Origin: Gynurincola endophyticus
GTDB taxonomy: Bacteria > Bacteroidota > Bacteroidia > Chitinophagales > Chitinophagaceae
DNA: 64,000 nucleotides
Direction: 5' to 3'
Assembly: GCF_003991195.1 (NCBI RefSeq)
Contig: NZ_RCWL01000003.1
Coordinates: forward strand, 124,001-188,000
Position 1 is the stretch's first letter; each line of letters begins with the position of its first letter. A program made the position numbers and the translations under genes. The notes beneath the pieces were generated by a model. It saw only the letters and a list, made by a program, of their open reading frames with translations. It did not search any database and was not told the DNA's origin. Shown piece by piece: positions 53,190 through 61,827 of this stretch.

Positions 53190-54191
53190 TTATAATCCGA
53201 ATTGAGCACTGATATCCAACATACGTTGAATCGGCTTTAATGCAGCCAGGCGTAATTGCTCATCCATGGTAATTTCTGGAATTTCATGCTTCATACACAA
53301 GTAGAGTTTTTCTAAAGTGTTGAGTTTCATGTGTGGACAATCGTTACAGGCACAGCTGTTATCAGGAGGTGCCGGAATAAATGTTTTATCAGGTGCATTT
53401 TTCATCATTTGGTGAAGAATGCCTGTTTCTGTAGCAACGATGTAAGTATCAGCGCTATCTGCAGTAGAATATTTCAGCAGAGCTGTAGTAGATCCGATAT
53501 AATCGGCATGTTTCAGCAAAGCTTCTTCACATTCAGGGTGTGCAAGAATTTTTGCATTTGGGTATTGAGCTTTTAGCTTGAGTAATTTCTCTATGCTGAA
53601 TATTTCATGCACCATGCAGGCTCCATTCCACAAAAGCATGTTTCTACCCGTTTTTTTGTTCAAATAAGCGCCTAAATTCCTATCCGGGGCAAAGATGATC
53701 GGTTGATCATCCGGAATCGTAGAAACGATCTTTTCGGCGTTTGAGGAGGTACAGATGATATCTGACAAAGCCTTAATTCCTGCAGAGCAGTTGATATACG
53801 AAATCACCAGGTGATCAGGATGTGCTTTTTTGAAATCGGCAAACAATGCTGGTGGGGCAGAGTCTGACAACGAACAACCTGCGTTCAGGTCGGGCAATAA
53901 AACCTTTTTGTTCGGATTCAGAATCTTCGCTGTTTCAGCCATGAAATGCACACCGGCAAAAACGATGATATCGGCATCAGTTTTCTCAGCAGCCTGTGCA
54001 AGACCTAAACTATCCCCAATATAATCGGCGATGTCCTGAATATCTGCTTCCTGGTAATAGTGCGCGAGAACAATTGCATTTTTTTCTTTTTTCAATTTTT
54101 CGATCTCGGCAAACAAGTCCAAATCTGGCGACACGGGCAAATCTAAAAATCCTTTTTCAGGAACTGCATTCACTATGTTAATATCTACCAT
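53190..54191 (-). CDS. nadA: Quinolinate synthase
   Basis: A 333-aa 4Fe-4S enzyme that condenses iminoaspartate with dihydroxyacetone phosphate to make quinolinate for NAD synthesis. Likely cluster ligands are C106 (NAGCSLSD), C192 (NGACMVHE) and one of C280/C282/C285 (CACNDC). Other family motifs are [14 protein letters not shown] and ILAHPEC. nadB and nadC are not adjacent. Its 5' end borders the candidate origin. Confidence 0.95.
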   Translation of the reverse strand: MVDINIVNAVPEKGFLDLPVSPDLDLFAEIEKLKKEKNAIVLAHYYQEADIQDIADYIGDSLGLAQAAEKTDADIIVFAGVHFMAETAKILNPNKKVLLPDLNAGCSLSDSAPPALFADFKKAHPDHLVISYINCSAGIKALSDIICTSSNAEKIVSTIPDDQPIIFAPDRNLGAYLNKKTGRNMLLWNGACMVHEIFSIEKLLKLKAQYPNAKILAHPECEEALLKHADYIGSTTALLKYSTADSADTYIVATETGILHQMMKNAPDKTFIPAPPDNSCACNDCPHMKLNTLEKLYLCMKHEIPEITMDEQLRLAALKPIQRMLDISAQFGL

Positions 54192-54298
54192 AGTAACTAT
54201 TATATTATATATTTTTAAAAAAACTCTATTATTATTACGGCTGTGGATTAGTGGATAAATCTCAGATCCAAATATTTGGTAAAGTTACAATAACTAGT

Positions 54299-54307
54299 TT
54301 ATCCACA
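54299..54307 (+). promoter_or_regulatory. Perfect DnaA box (TTATCCACA)
   Basis: An exact TTATCCACA, followed after 1 nt by TTATCAACA (54309-54317), giving a close pair in the same orientation. Confidence 0.85.
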
Positions 54308-54363
54308 GTTATCAACATATAAATAACATACCGGAAGGCAGATTGTTAGCGGTATTTTTATGT

Positions 54364-54383
54364 TTATCCACTTCTGTGGATGA
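54364..54383. promoter_or_regulatory. Inverted pair of DnaA-like boxes
   Basis: TTATCCACT (54364-54372, plus) and TGTGGATGA (54375-54383, minus-strand TCATCCACA) face each other with a 2-nt gap. Confidence 0.65.
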
Positions 54384-54696
54384 AAAAAGCTGTATATAAA
54401 TTTGTTATTAATCCTACATTATTTTTATGTGAATCTATGTGGAATAAATAGGCAGTTATAGACAATAAAAATCTGACCGGTACGTTTCTCCAAAATTACT
54501 CCCCAAATATCCACTGTCCGGAAATGTCAAAAAACTGGTTTATCCACTGTAAAACCACGTTATTCACAGAGTTATGTCAATTTTGTTTTCACGAAATGTT
54601 TCACGCAAGTCTGTGATATATAAATAATATGTGTATATTGAAAACCGAATCGAGGGAAAAGCTTGTATTTATGCAGATTATGCTGGTTTTCCACAA

Positions 54697-54727
54697 TTTG
54701 TTAATATCCATTTTTACCCTATTTTTG
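54697..54727 (+). promoter_or_regulatory. Textbook Bacteroidota promoter for the foldase gene
   Basis: TTTG (54697-54700), 19-nt spacer, TATTTTTG (54720-54727), exactly the TTTG-N19-TANNTTTG arrangement. The start of transcription would be near 54730, about 32 nt before the ATG. The -33 element begins 2 nt after the last DnaA-like box, so DnaA binding could affect it. Confidence 0.75.
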
Positions 54728-54761
54728 CTATCCTTAAAAAACGGAAGTAATTAATTAAATT

Positions 54762-56879
54762 ATGTCAATTATTCAAACTATCCGCGATAAAGCGTGGATT
54801 ATTTTTGTCGCTATTGCAGTCGCGTTGATTGCCTTTATTGTTCAAGATGGATTTCAAGGAAGTGGTATGTTCGGTCAGGGAGATACTTCCATAGGTAAAA
54901 TCAATGGTAAATCAGTTGATTTATTCGAATTCGAACAAAAGATTAAAAATTACGAAGATAATTATCAGGCTCAGGGTTATAATGTAAATGAGCAGGTACG
55001 TCAACAAATTCGTGATGAGGTTTGGAATTCAATGATTATCGATCAGGTTTTAAATGACAGATTTAAAACATTAGGTTTCCAGGTAACCGATAATGAAGTG
55101 TATGATATATTATATGGAGCAAATCCTCCTGCACAATTAAGACAACAATTTATTGATAGTTTGGGTAACTATGATGCGCAGGCAGCTTATACTGCTATCA
55201 GATCTTTACAACCGGGAAGTCCTCAACATAAAAGTATTTATGGTGAATTCATTCCTGCTTTAAGAGAAGCAAGAATTAAAGAAAAATATGTTGCTGCTAT
55301 TGCTAACAGTGCATATGTACCAAAATGGTTAGTAGAAAAAAATAATAGTAATAATGCTCAGGTAGCAGATATCGAGTATGTAGCTGTTCCTTATACTTCT
55401 ATTGCCGATTCTACTATTAAAGTAACAGATGCTGATATCAAAGCATATCTGGAAAAAAATAAAGATTTATATAAACAAGAAGCTACAAGAAGTATTGAGT
55501 ATGTAGTTTTCGATGCCTCTCCGAACGCACAGGATACAGCTTCTTTAGTACAGGCTTTCGAGCAAAGAAAAGAAGCATTTAAAAATGCTCCGGATGTGAA
55601 TCAATATGTTTCTTTAGAAAATAGTGAATCACAATATTATGATGGTATCATCAGCCGCAAGGAAATTAAAATTGTAAATTTTGATGATATTGCTTCTACT
55701 GAAGTAGGTGAAGTTTACGGACCATACATCGACGGCGGTCACGTATCTTTAGCCAGAATGGTAGAGAAAAAAGTAATTCCTGACACAGTTAAAGTTCGTC
55801 ATATATTAATTGCAACAAATCAAAGAGACCAGGCTGGAAACATGTATCCGGTTAGAGCTGATAACGATGCAAAAGAATTAGCCGATTCTATTGCCGATGC
55901 AATTAAAAAAGGATCTTCTTTCACAGCATTATGCGAACAGTTTTCTGATGATCAGTCATCTATCGCAAATGGTGGAGAATATGATAAAATTGTTACAGGT
56001 AGCATGATGCCTGAGTTCAATGATTTTATCTTTAAAAATGCTACCGGAGCAAAAGGTGTGGTAAAAACAGACTTTGGTTATCACTATGTTGAAATTTTAT
56101 CACAAAAAGGAAATGGTACCGGTTATAAAGTAGCTTATTTCACACAGTCTATTTCTCCTTCTGACAGAACCATCAATGCTGCTCAGATAGCTGCATCTAC
56201 CTTTGCTGCAGGTATTAAAAATTACGACCAGTTTGTTGAGAAAGCAAAATCTCAGAATCTGAACAGATTCACTGCTACCGATATTAAAAACTTAGATGCA
56301 AATATCTATGGCATCGGTAATAGCCGCGAATTGGTAAAATGGATTTACAATGATGCTTCTGTAGGTGAAGTTTCTAATACTTCATTTAACGTTGGAAATA
56401 AATATATTGTTCCTGTAGTAACAGGCGACTATAAAGAAGGATTAATGGATGTGAAAAAAGCACGTGCATTAGTTGAATTCAAAGTAAGAAATGAGAAGAA
56501 AGCTGAGAAAATCGTAAATGATGCTAAAAACCAGGCTGACCTGCAGTCAATTGCTGAAGCAACCGGTCAATTAGTATTAGTAGCTGATAGTGTAAGCTTT
56601 AGTAACCCTTACGTATCAAACGTAGGACAAGAGCAAAAATTCATTGGTAGTGCTTTCAACCCGGCCAATAAAGAAAAAGTTTCTGCACCAATTGTAGGTG
56701 AACAAGGTGTTTATTTTGTAAAAGTAAAAGACATCAAGGCAGTAACTACTATTCCAACTCCGGTTGAAGAAGCTCAAAAGTCGATGATTGCACAACAAAA
56801 ATCTATGATCGGATACAGATTATTTGATATCATTCAAAAATCTGCCGATGTAAAAGATAGTCGTAGCAAATTCTATTAG
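54762..56879 (+). CDS. PpiD/SurA-type membrane-anchored peptidyl-prolyl isomerase
   Basis: A 705-aa periplasmic folding factor. One N-terminal helix (residues about 11-27) anchors it, followed by a SurA_N/PpiD-like chaperone domain and a parvulin domain at about 342-440 (VKVRHILIAT, CEQFSDD, GGEYDKIVTGSMMPEF). A further 250 residues may hold a second, degenerate parvulin fold. It is probably an inner-membrane foldase for exported proteins. It is a single gene with a strong promoter and terminator, directly beside the candidate origin. Confidence 0.9.
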   Translation: MSIIQTIRDKAWIIFVAIAVALIAFIVQDGFQGSGMFGQGDTSIGKINGKSVDLFEFEQKIKNYEDNYQAQGYNVNEQVRQQIRDEVWNSMIIDQVLNDRFKTLGFQVTDNEVYDILYGANPPAQLRQQFIDSLGNYDAQAAYTAIRSLQPGSPQHKSIYGEFIPALREARIKEKYVAAIANSAYVPKWLVEKNNSNNAQVADIEYVAVPYTSIADSTIKVTDADIKAYLEKNKDLYKQEATRSIEYVVFDASPNAQDTASLVQAFEQRKEAFKNAPDVNQYVSLENSESQYYDGIISRKEIKIVNFDDIASTEVGEVYGPYIDGGHVSLARMVEKKVIPDTVKVRHILIATNQRDQAGNMYPVRADNDAKELADSIADAIKKGSSFTALCEQFSDDQSSIANGGEYDKIVTGSMMPEFNDFIFKNATGAKGVVKTDFGYHYVEILSQKGNGTGYKVAYFTQSISPSDRTINAAQIAASTFAAGIKNYDQFVEKAKSQNLNRFTATDIKNLDANIYGIGNSRELVKWIYNDASVGEVSNTSFNVGNKYIVPVVTGDYKEGLMDVKKARALVEFKVRNEKKAEKIVNDAKNQADLQSIAEATGQLVLVADSVSFSNPYVSNVGQEQKFIGSAFNPANKEKVSAPIVGEQGVYFVKVKDIKAVTTIPTPVEEAQKSMIAQQKSMIGYRLFDIIQKSADVKDSRSKFY

Positions 56880-56899
56880 TAGAAATATATTACTTCCTG

Positions 56900-56930
56900 A
56901 CCCCCAACATTGTTGGGGGTTTTTGTTTTT
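56900..56930 (+). terminator. Rho-independent terminator after the foldase gene
   Basis: ACCCCCAAC pairs with GTTGGGGGT over 9 bp with loop ATT and is followed by TTTTGTTTTT on the plus strand. Confidence 0.9.
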
Positions 56931-56961
56931 AGCCTGACCCTGAACACAACATATTTATCTT

Positions 56962-56969
56962 TAAATTTG
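56962..56969 (+). promoter_or_regulatory. Candidate -7 box for the DUF2480 gene
   Basis: TAAATTTG matches TANNTTTG and ends 19 nt before the ATG at 56989. No clear -33 partner. Confidence 0.4.
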
Positions 56970-56988
56970 TTATAAAAGAAAAGAACAA

Positions 56989-57501
56989 ATGAGTACAGGA
57001 GAAATTGTAAACCGGGTGGCTAACAGCGGATTAATTACCATTGATATGGCTGATTACTTCCCTAAAGAAGAGGATATTGTACTGTTTGATTTAAAACCAT
57101 ACCTTTTTATGGAAATGGTTTTAAAAGAAAAAGATTTCAGGGAGCATTTAAAAAATATAGACTGGACACAGTTTGAAGGTAAAAATGTAGCCATTCATTG
57201 CAGTACTGATGCTATTATTCCTTACTGGGCTTATATGCTGGTAACAGTGAGCCTGGCTCCCTATGCGATAGAAATTGTGAAAGGGGATATTCCGGCAGTA
57301 CAGAAAAAGATCTTTCAAAAAAGAATTGAAGAGATAGACGGATCGCAATATACAGATCAGCGAATTGTTGTAAAGGGTTGTGGTATCAAGGCAATAACCG
57401 AAGAGTTTTATGTGATGATTGCCGCACAGCTGGCCCCCTATGTGAAAAGCATGATGTATGGAGAACCCTGCAGTACAGTACCGATTTATAAGAAAAAATA
57501 A
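56989..57501 (+). CDS. DUF2480 family protein
   Basis: A 170-aa cytoplasmic protein matching the Bacteroidota-specific DUF2480 family (IVNRVANSGLITIDMADYFP, then FDLKPYLFMEMVLKEKDFRE, and a late KGCGIK). The function is unknown. The CGIK cysteine and a second Cys near the end (GEPCSTVPIY) are possible functional residues. It is followed after 1 nt by a 36-aa membrane peptide gene, so the two are almost certainly co-translated. Confidence 0.88.
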   Translation: MSTGEIVNRVANSGLITIDMADYFPKEEDIVLFDLKPYLFMEMVLKEKDFREHLKNIDWTQFEGKNVAIHCSTDAIIPYWAYMLVTVSLAPYAIEIVKGDIPAVQKKIFQKRIEEIDGSQYTDQRIVVKGCGIKAITEEFYVMIAAQLAPYVKSMMYGEPCSTVPIYKKK

Positions 57502-57502
57502 A

Positions 57503-57613
57503 ATGAGCGAAAAAGAAAATATCAATTTTCAGATTAGAAAAAAATTAACCCTTTTCGGGGTTATCTTTTTATTGGGAATTGTATTTATTCTTTTATTACT
57601 GTTTGTTTTTTAA
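57503..57613 (+). CDS. 36-aa single-pass membrane peptide after the DUF2480 gene
   Basis: A small reading frame that starts 1 nt after the DUF2480 stop. Residues 1-15 are polar and positively charged near the membrane (MSEKENINFQIRKK), and residues about 16-36 form one membrane helix (FGVIFLLGIVFILLLLFVF). The positive-inside rule puts the N-terminus in the cytoplasm. Its stop overlaps the end of the convergent corA by 4 nt. Tight spacing and the clear helix make it a likely real gene; the function is unknown. Confidence 0.65.
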   Translation: MSEKENINFQIRKKLTLFGVIFLLGIVFILLLLFVF

Positions 57614-58650
57614 AACCAGTTCCTCTTTTTAAATATAAACAACATAATAATCGGAATAATGAGCATCAGCGAAATGGTGATGTAAAAACCGTACGCATGG
57701 TTTAATCCTGGAATTCTTTCGAAATTCATCCCAAATATTCCCGAGATAACAGTGGCCGGAGCCATTAAACAGGTTACAATCGCCATCACTTTCATCACCT
57801 CATTCAAGCGCATATTAAGTTTATTAATATACAATTCCTGTAAACTCATCATCACATCTCTATAGTTGTCAAGTGTATCACCTGCCTGCGCTACGTGATC
57901 AAGAATGTCTTTAAAGTATTTCTTCGTTTTTTCTGAAATATATTTATTATCTGATCTTAGAATCGTATTGATAATTTCTTTGATCGGTAGAACATGTTTT
58001 TTCATCAGCAGAATCTCTTTTCTGAATAAATTCACTTTCGCTAATGATTTCTGATTAGTTCTGCCCATTATCTCCCCTTCAATATTTTCCAGCACTTCTC
58101 CCATTTTTTCGAGAGGTACATAATAATGGTCTACAATATGATCAAGTAGATTATAAAGAAGATAATCTATATCCTTGATTCTTGATTTATGTGCTTTATT
58201 CTCCAGTTTAAGAAAAAGATTCTGAAAAGAAGAAACTGCCTTTTTCTCTTCAAAACTGATGATGTAGTTTCTGGTCATCGCAATGGTAATCTGCGATTTT
58301 CTGATATGCTGATAAGTGTCTGAAAGCTTTAGTGAGTACAACAGAAAGAATAAAACACCTTCGGCATCATCCATTTTCGGACGTTGATCACTACTCAGAA
58401 TGTCTTCAATCAGCAAACTATGAATACCATAAAATTCACATAACTGAATGACATCAGTATGATGAATACCTTCAACATGTATCCATAACTTATAGTTATT
58501 GTCAATAGGTGTAAGTACCGGTGGTAATTCGGTAAAAACCTGATGAGAATATTCTGTAGAGTTGTACTTAATCAGGTGATACTTTACTTGTGCATCGTCT
58601 TCTCTCGATACCGGATGAAGTGGATTGAATGGGTGAACGCTGGTGGACAT
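57610..58650 (-). CDS. corA: CorA family Mg2+/Co2+ channel
   Basis: A 346-aa CorA-type channel. A long cytoplasmic domain with coiled-coil helices is followed by two C-terminal membrane helices; the selectivity motif GMN is at 307-309 (FGMNF, with Phe in place of the more usual Tyr). It carries Mg2+ and can admit Co2+ or Ni2+. The frame extends to a TTG at 58677, but the ATG at 58650 (MSTSVHPFNP) is the likely start. Confidence 0.92.
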   Translation of the reverse strand: MSTSVHPFNPLHPVSREDDAQVKYHLIKYNSTEYSHQVFTELPPVLTPIDNNYKLWIHVEGIHHTDVIQLCEFYGIHSLLIEDILSSDQRPKMDDAEGVLFFLLYSLKLSDTYQHIRKSQITIAMTRNYIISFEEKKAVSSFQNLFLKLENKAHKSRIKDIDYLLYNLLDHIVDHYYVPLEKMGEVLENIEGEIMGRTNQKSLAKVNLFRKEILLMKKHVLPIKEIINTILRSDNKYISEKTKKYFKDILDHVAQAGDTLDNYRDVMMSLQELYINKLNMRLNEVMKVMAIVTCLMAPATVISGIFGMNFERIPGLNHAYGFYITISLMLIIPIIMLFIFKKRNWF

Positions 58651-58693
58651 CACTACACTTTTAACGATTATTGACAAATTTGATACCTAATGA

Positions 58694-58722
58694 AAATGCG
58701 CAGTGAAAATCACTACGCATTT
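58694..58722. terminator. Hairpin between kdsB and corA
   Basis: AAATGCG/CGCATTT and AGTGA/TCACT pair with one internal mismatch and an AAA loop. It lies about 150 bp after the kdsB stop and just upstream of corA, so it may end the kdsB transcript or sit in the corA leader. The longer T-run is on the plus strand. Confidence 0.45.
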
Positions 58723-58870
58723 ATTTTTTCTTCGTTCAGAACCTTAACCAAATATCTTTTTACAAAGAGTTATATCGATAAATTTATATTTTTTTTCATT
58801 AAAATCAAGATTCTTAATGATTTTCAATAAAAATTTTTTTTCAATGTATTCAAAGTATGCCATTAAAACC

Positions 58871-59605
58871 CTATTTAGTTAAGCTTTTCAGGTATTCGTT
58901 TGCTCTTGTCAAATCATCCGGAACATCTATTTCTACACCATTATAATCGACTAATACCATTCTTAGCTGAACCCCGTGTTCTAAATACCTGATACATTCT
59001 ATTTTTTCAGCATCTTCCAGTGGCGTTAATGGCCATGTAGAGAATTGCATTAATATATCTTTCCTGAAAGCATATACGCCAATATGTTTATGATAAACAG
59101 GAGTAATCTCTTTATTCCTGTGATATGGAATAACACTTCTGCTGAATAATAAAGAGTTATTCTTTAAATCTACTACTACTTTTACAAAGTTGGGATTTTC
59201 AATATCTTCTTTTTGTGTCAGTTTCTGCATCAAAGAAGCTACTTGTACGGCCGGATCTTTAAATTGATCAACTAATTCGCGCAGTGCCCTGGCATCTACG
59301 AAAGGAGTATCGCCCTGAACATTTAACACAACATCAATATCCATATCTGTAATGGCTTCGGCGATTCTGTCTGACCCGCATTCGTGTTCTTTAATGCTCA
59401 TTTTTACATTTCCACCGTTTGAAGCAATTTCCTGATAAATGATATCGCTATCTGTAACCACCCAAACCTCATCAAAGATGCCGGTAGCAACAGTATTATC
59501 ATATGTGTGCCGTATGACGGTTTTATCACCCAGCATTTGCATTAATTTGGCAGGAAAACGACTCGCTGCATATCGTGCAGGAATCATGGCAATAACTTTA
59601 CCCAT
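58871..59605 (-). CDS. kdsB: 3-deoxy-manno-octulosonate cytidylyltransferase (CMP-Kdo synthetase)
   Basis: A 244-aa nucleotidyltransferase that activates Kdo for lipopolysaccharide core synthesis. Motifs are IPARYAASRFPAK (8-20), ECGSDRIAEA, NVQGDTPF and the C-terminal EDAEKIECIRYLEHG. Its presence shows that the organism makes LPS. It lies 26 nt after the fatty acid hydroxylase gene; a TAACTTTG box on the minus strand (59630-59623) near the end of that gene may give it its own promoter. Confidence 0.95.
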   Translation of the reverse strand: MGKVIAMIPARYAASRFPAKLMQMLGDKTVIRHTYDNTVATGIFDEVWVVTDSDIIYQEIASNGGNVKMSIKEHECGSDRIAEAITDMDIDVVLNVQGDTPFVDARALRELVDQFKDPAVQVASLMQKLTQKEDIENPNFVKVVVDLKNNSLLFSRSVIPYHRNKEITPVYHKHIGVYAFRKDILMQFSTWPLTPLEDAEKIECIRYLEHGVQLRMVLVDYNGVEIDVPDDLTRANEYLKSLTK

Positions 59606-59622
59606 AGTTTTAATTTACAGAG

Positions 59623-59630
59623 CAAAGTTA
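59623..59630 (-). promoter_or_regulatory. Candidate -7 box for kdsB
   Basis: TAACTTTG on the minus strand matches TANNTTTG exactly and ends 17 nt before the kdsB ATG, in the 26-bp gap after the hydroxylase stop. Confidence 0.45.
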
Positions 59631-59631
59631 A

Positions 59632-60450
59632 TTATTCATCCGTTTTAATGTTTTTATTAAACGGTAATTTAAATTGATACAGCAAATCCTGATCAGTAGC
59701 ATCTTCCAGAACGTCTAAACCATATCTCAGTTGATTTGGATCTACATATGCAAATGTGCCGAATAAACGGTCCCAGATCGAAAAGATGTTTGAATAGTTT
59801 GTATCAGTATAAGGGCGTTTATAGTGGTGATGCACTTTATGCATGTTTGGAGAGATAAAAATCCACGAAATTGGTTTATCTAACCAAAGAGGAACCCTGA
59901 TGTTGGCATGATTAAAATGTGTAAAGAGGGCAGAAGCCGACCGGTAAAGAAAATACATCCATACAGGTACGCCAATTAACAATACGCCCAGGATAGTAGT
60001 GGTTTCTCTGAACAGCCATTCTCCCGGATGATGACGTGTTCCGGTAGTAACATCTACGTGCGTATCGCTATGATGAATCATGTGAAAGCGCCACATAAAC
60101 TTCACTTTGTGCATTAACCAATGTGGAGCATATTGGCTGAAAAAATCCATCAGCATTAAACCAAAAACTATCTTTAACCAGAGAGGTATGTGAATGATAT
60201 TGAGTAATCCGATTTGATTTTCAGAAGTATAAGCACAGACTTTTAAAGTAATCAGCCCCAGAATTACATTTAATAAAACGGTGGTGGCAAGAAAAACGAG
60301 GTTTACGCCGGCATGTTTATACCGGTTGAAAGATTGGCGGGAGAGCGGATAATAGCCTTCCAGCAGCCAGAAAAAGATCATCCCACCCATCAAAATGGTA
60401 ATCCTTTGCCAGCTTTGAATGTTATTCCAAAAATCAATGAAAGTTTCCAT
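59632..60450 (-). CDS. Fatty acid hydroxylase/sterol desaturase superfamily membrane enzyme
   Basis: A 272-aa di-iron membrane enzyme. The His clusters are visible: HWLMH (110-114), HMIHH (123-127) and a late HKVHHH. Four or so helices surround them. The family hydroxylates or desaturates lipids; in Bacteroidota, members act on sphingolipid or carotenoid precursors among others. The real substrate is unknown. It lies upstream of kdsB on the same strand. Confidence 0.88.
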   Translation of the reverse strand: METFIDFWNNIQSWQRITILMGGMIFFWLLEGYYPLSRQSFNRYKHAGVNLVFLATTVLLNVILGLITLKVCAYTSENQIGLLNIIHIPLWLKIVFGLMLMDFFSQYAPHWLMHKVKFMWRFHMIHHSDTHVDVTTGTRHHPGEWLFRETTTILGVLLIGVPVWMYFLYRSASALFTHFNHANIRVPLWLDKPISWIFISPNMHKVHHHYKRPYTDTNYSNIFSIWDRLFGTFAYVDPNQLRYGLDVLEDATDQDLLYQFKLPFNKNIKTDE

Positions 60451-60541
60451 ATAGCAACAAGGGGTTGTATATATAAGATACGAAAAATCAGCGATAATTA
60501 CAAGCGTAGAGAACAGATTTTTTACACCGGACCATTGACAA

Positions 60542-60574
60542 AAAAAGCCGGATAAAATATTTATCCGGCTTTTT
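60542..60574. terminator. Bidirectional rho-independent terminator after dnaN
   Basis: AAAAAGCCGGATAAA pairs perfectly with TTTATCCGGCTTTTT (15-bp arms, 3-nt loop), with A- and T-rich outer arms on both sides. It lies 17 bp after the dnaN stop. Confidence 0.93.
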
Positions 60575-60591
60575 AACTATTTGTATTACAA

Positions 60592-61707
60592 TTAATTATT
60601 TAACATTAACGGCATAACCAGCATTAACATTTCTTCATATTCATCCTGTTCTGTAGGTTTGATGATACCTGCTTTTGTAGAAGTAGAAAGTTCTACTACT
60701 ATTTCGTCAGATTCTGCAGCGTTCAACATTTCTATCAAAAATTTAGCATTGAAAGCAATCTGTAAATCTTCACCATTGTAAGAACATTTCATACGCTCGT
60801 TACCTTCAAATGAAAAATCTACATCCTGCGCAGCCAGCTGTAATTCAGAGCCACTGATATTTAAAACTACCTGATTGGTACTTTTGTTTGAGAAAACAGA
60901 TACGCGACGTAAAGCTCCCTGGAAATCAGACTTTTGTAGAGTCAGTTTATAAGGGTTGTCAACCGGAATCACCACTTTATAATCAGGGAAACGGGCATCA
61001 ATCAAGCGACAGCTCATTTGAGTGGTTCCGTGTTTTACAAATAAGTGGTTAGTGTTATAACTAACAGTGATTTCGTCCTGATTATCAGGTAAAGCGCCTT
61101 TCAGAATGTTCAACGGTTTGCGCGGAACAATCATTGAATCGTTTTTAGGGCATTTTACATCACTGCGTTTGTAACGAACCAAACGGTGGGCGTCTGTAGC
61201 TACAAATTGCAGATATTCAGTGTTCATTTCAAAAAAAACACCGGTCATTGCAGGACGTAAATCATCGGTGCTCACCGCAAAAATTGTTTTATTTACAGCT
61301 GTAATTAAAGCACTGGAAGTCATTGTGAAAGAGCTGGTATCATCAGCTACCGGTTCTTTCGGGAAGTGGTCAGGGTTTTCGCCCATCACTTTATACTTAC
61401 CGTTGTCGCTGGTAATTTCTACTCCGTAACTTTTATCAATGCTAAAAGTGAGCGGTTGCTCTGGAATATTTTTTAAAGAATCAATCAAAATTTTTGCAGG
61501 GATACATACTCTACCAGTTTCTTTAGCTTCAACTTCAAGCTGCACTTTCATCACAGTTTCTAAGTCGGTAGCCACTACCGTCAGCTTATTTGTATCTACC
61601 TCAAAAAGGAAATCTTCTAAAATGGGCAATACAGTGTTAGCATTAATTACTCCACTAATCTGTTGTAATTGTTTTAATAATGTCGAAGAGGAAACGATGA
61701 ATTTCAT
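60592..61707 (-). CDS. dnaN: DNA polymerase III beta subunit (sliding clamp)
   Basis: A 371-aa clamp protein with three repeated domains (start MKFIVSSSTLLKQLQQISGVI; LPILEDFLFE; TDAHRLVRYK near residue 176; ALRRVSVFSNK; C-terminal MLVMPLMLN). It is single, with its own terminator, and not next to dnaA or recF, unlike the classic dnaA-dnaN-recF order. It is divergent from recX. A TATATTTG box (minus strand 61735-61728) ends 20 nt before the ATG. Confidence 0.97.
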   Translation of the reverse strand: MKFIVSSSTLLKQLQQISGVINANTVLPILEDFLFEVDTNKLTVVATDLETVMKVQLEVEAKETGRVCIPAKILIDSLKNIPEQPLTFSIDKSYGVEITSDNGKYKVMGENPDHFPKEPVADDTSSFTMTSSALITAVNKTIFAVSTDDLRPAMTGVFFEMNTEYLQFVATDAHRLVRYKRSDVKCPKNDSMIVPRKPLNILKGALPDNQDEITVSYNTNHLFVKHGTTQMSCRLIDARFPDYKVVIPVDNPYKLTLQKSDFQGALRRVSVFSNKSTNQVVLNISGSELQLAAQDVDFSFEGNERMKCSYNGEDLQIAFNAKFLIEMLNAAESDEIVVELSTSTKAGIIKPTEQDEYEEMLMLVMPLMLNN

Positions 61708-61727
61708 ATCGTTAGTAATGATTTGAG

Positions 61728-61735
61728 CAAATATA
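61728..61735 (-). promoter_or_regulatory. Candidate -7 box for dnaN
   Basis: TATATTTG on the minus strand matches TANNTTTG, 20 nt before the ATG. No normal-spaced -33 TTG was found. Confidence 0.4.
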
Positions 61736-61827
61736 AAATTTACGTAGCAACCTTGTGCAGTTTTTTACGAAATTTGAAAGCAAATTTATTGAAAATGCTT
61801 CGGTTTTAGCTAAAATAGGAAGAAACT

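Larger units (their letters stand above)
54197..54700. other. Candidate chromosome replication origin (oriC)
   Basis: This gene-free gap between nadA and the foldase gene holds an almost pure A/T stretch (about 54197-54236) followed by nine 9-mers within one mismatch of TTATCCACA or matching TTWTNCACA. Plus strand: 54299 (perfect), 54309, 54364, 54540, 54560 and 54687. Minus strand: 54242, 54250 and 54375. Several are paired or nearly touching. parS sites lie 4 kb away next to mnmG, and dnaN is 6 kb away. Box density, AT-rich flank and neighbours make this the probable oriC; GC-skew was not computed. Confidence 0.78.

Noticed and set aside
54438-54446. Additional DnaA box (TGTGGAATA) and ATATCCACT near 54508
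   Set aside because: Each has two mismatches to TTATCCACA, so they were not counted among the nine.
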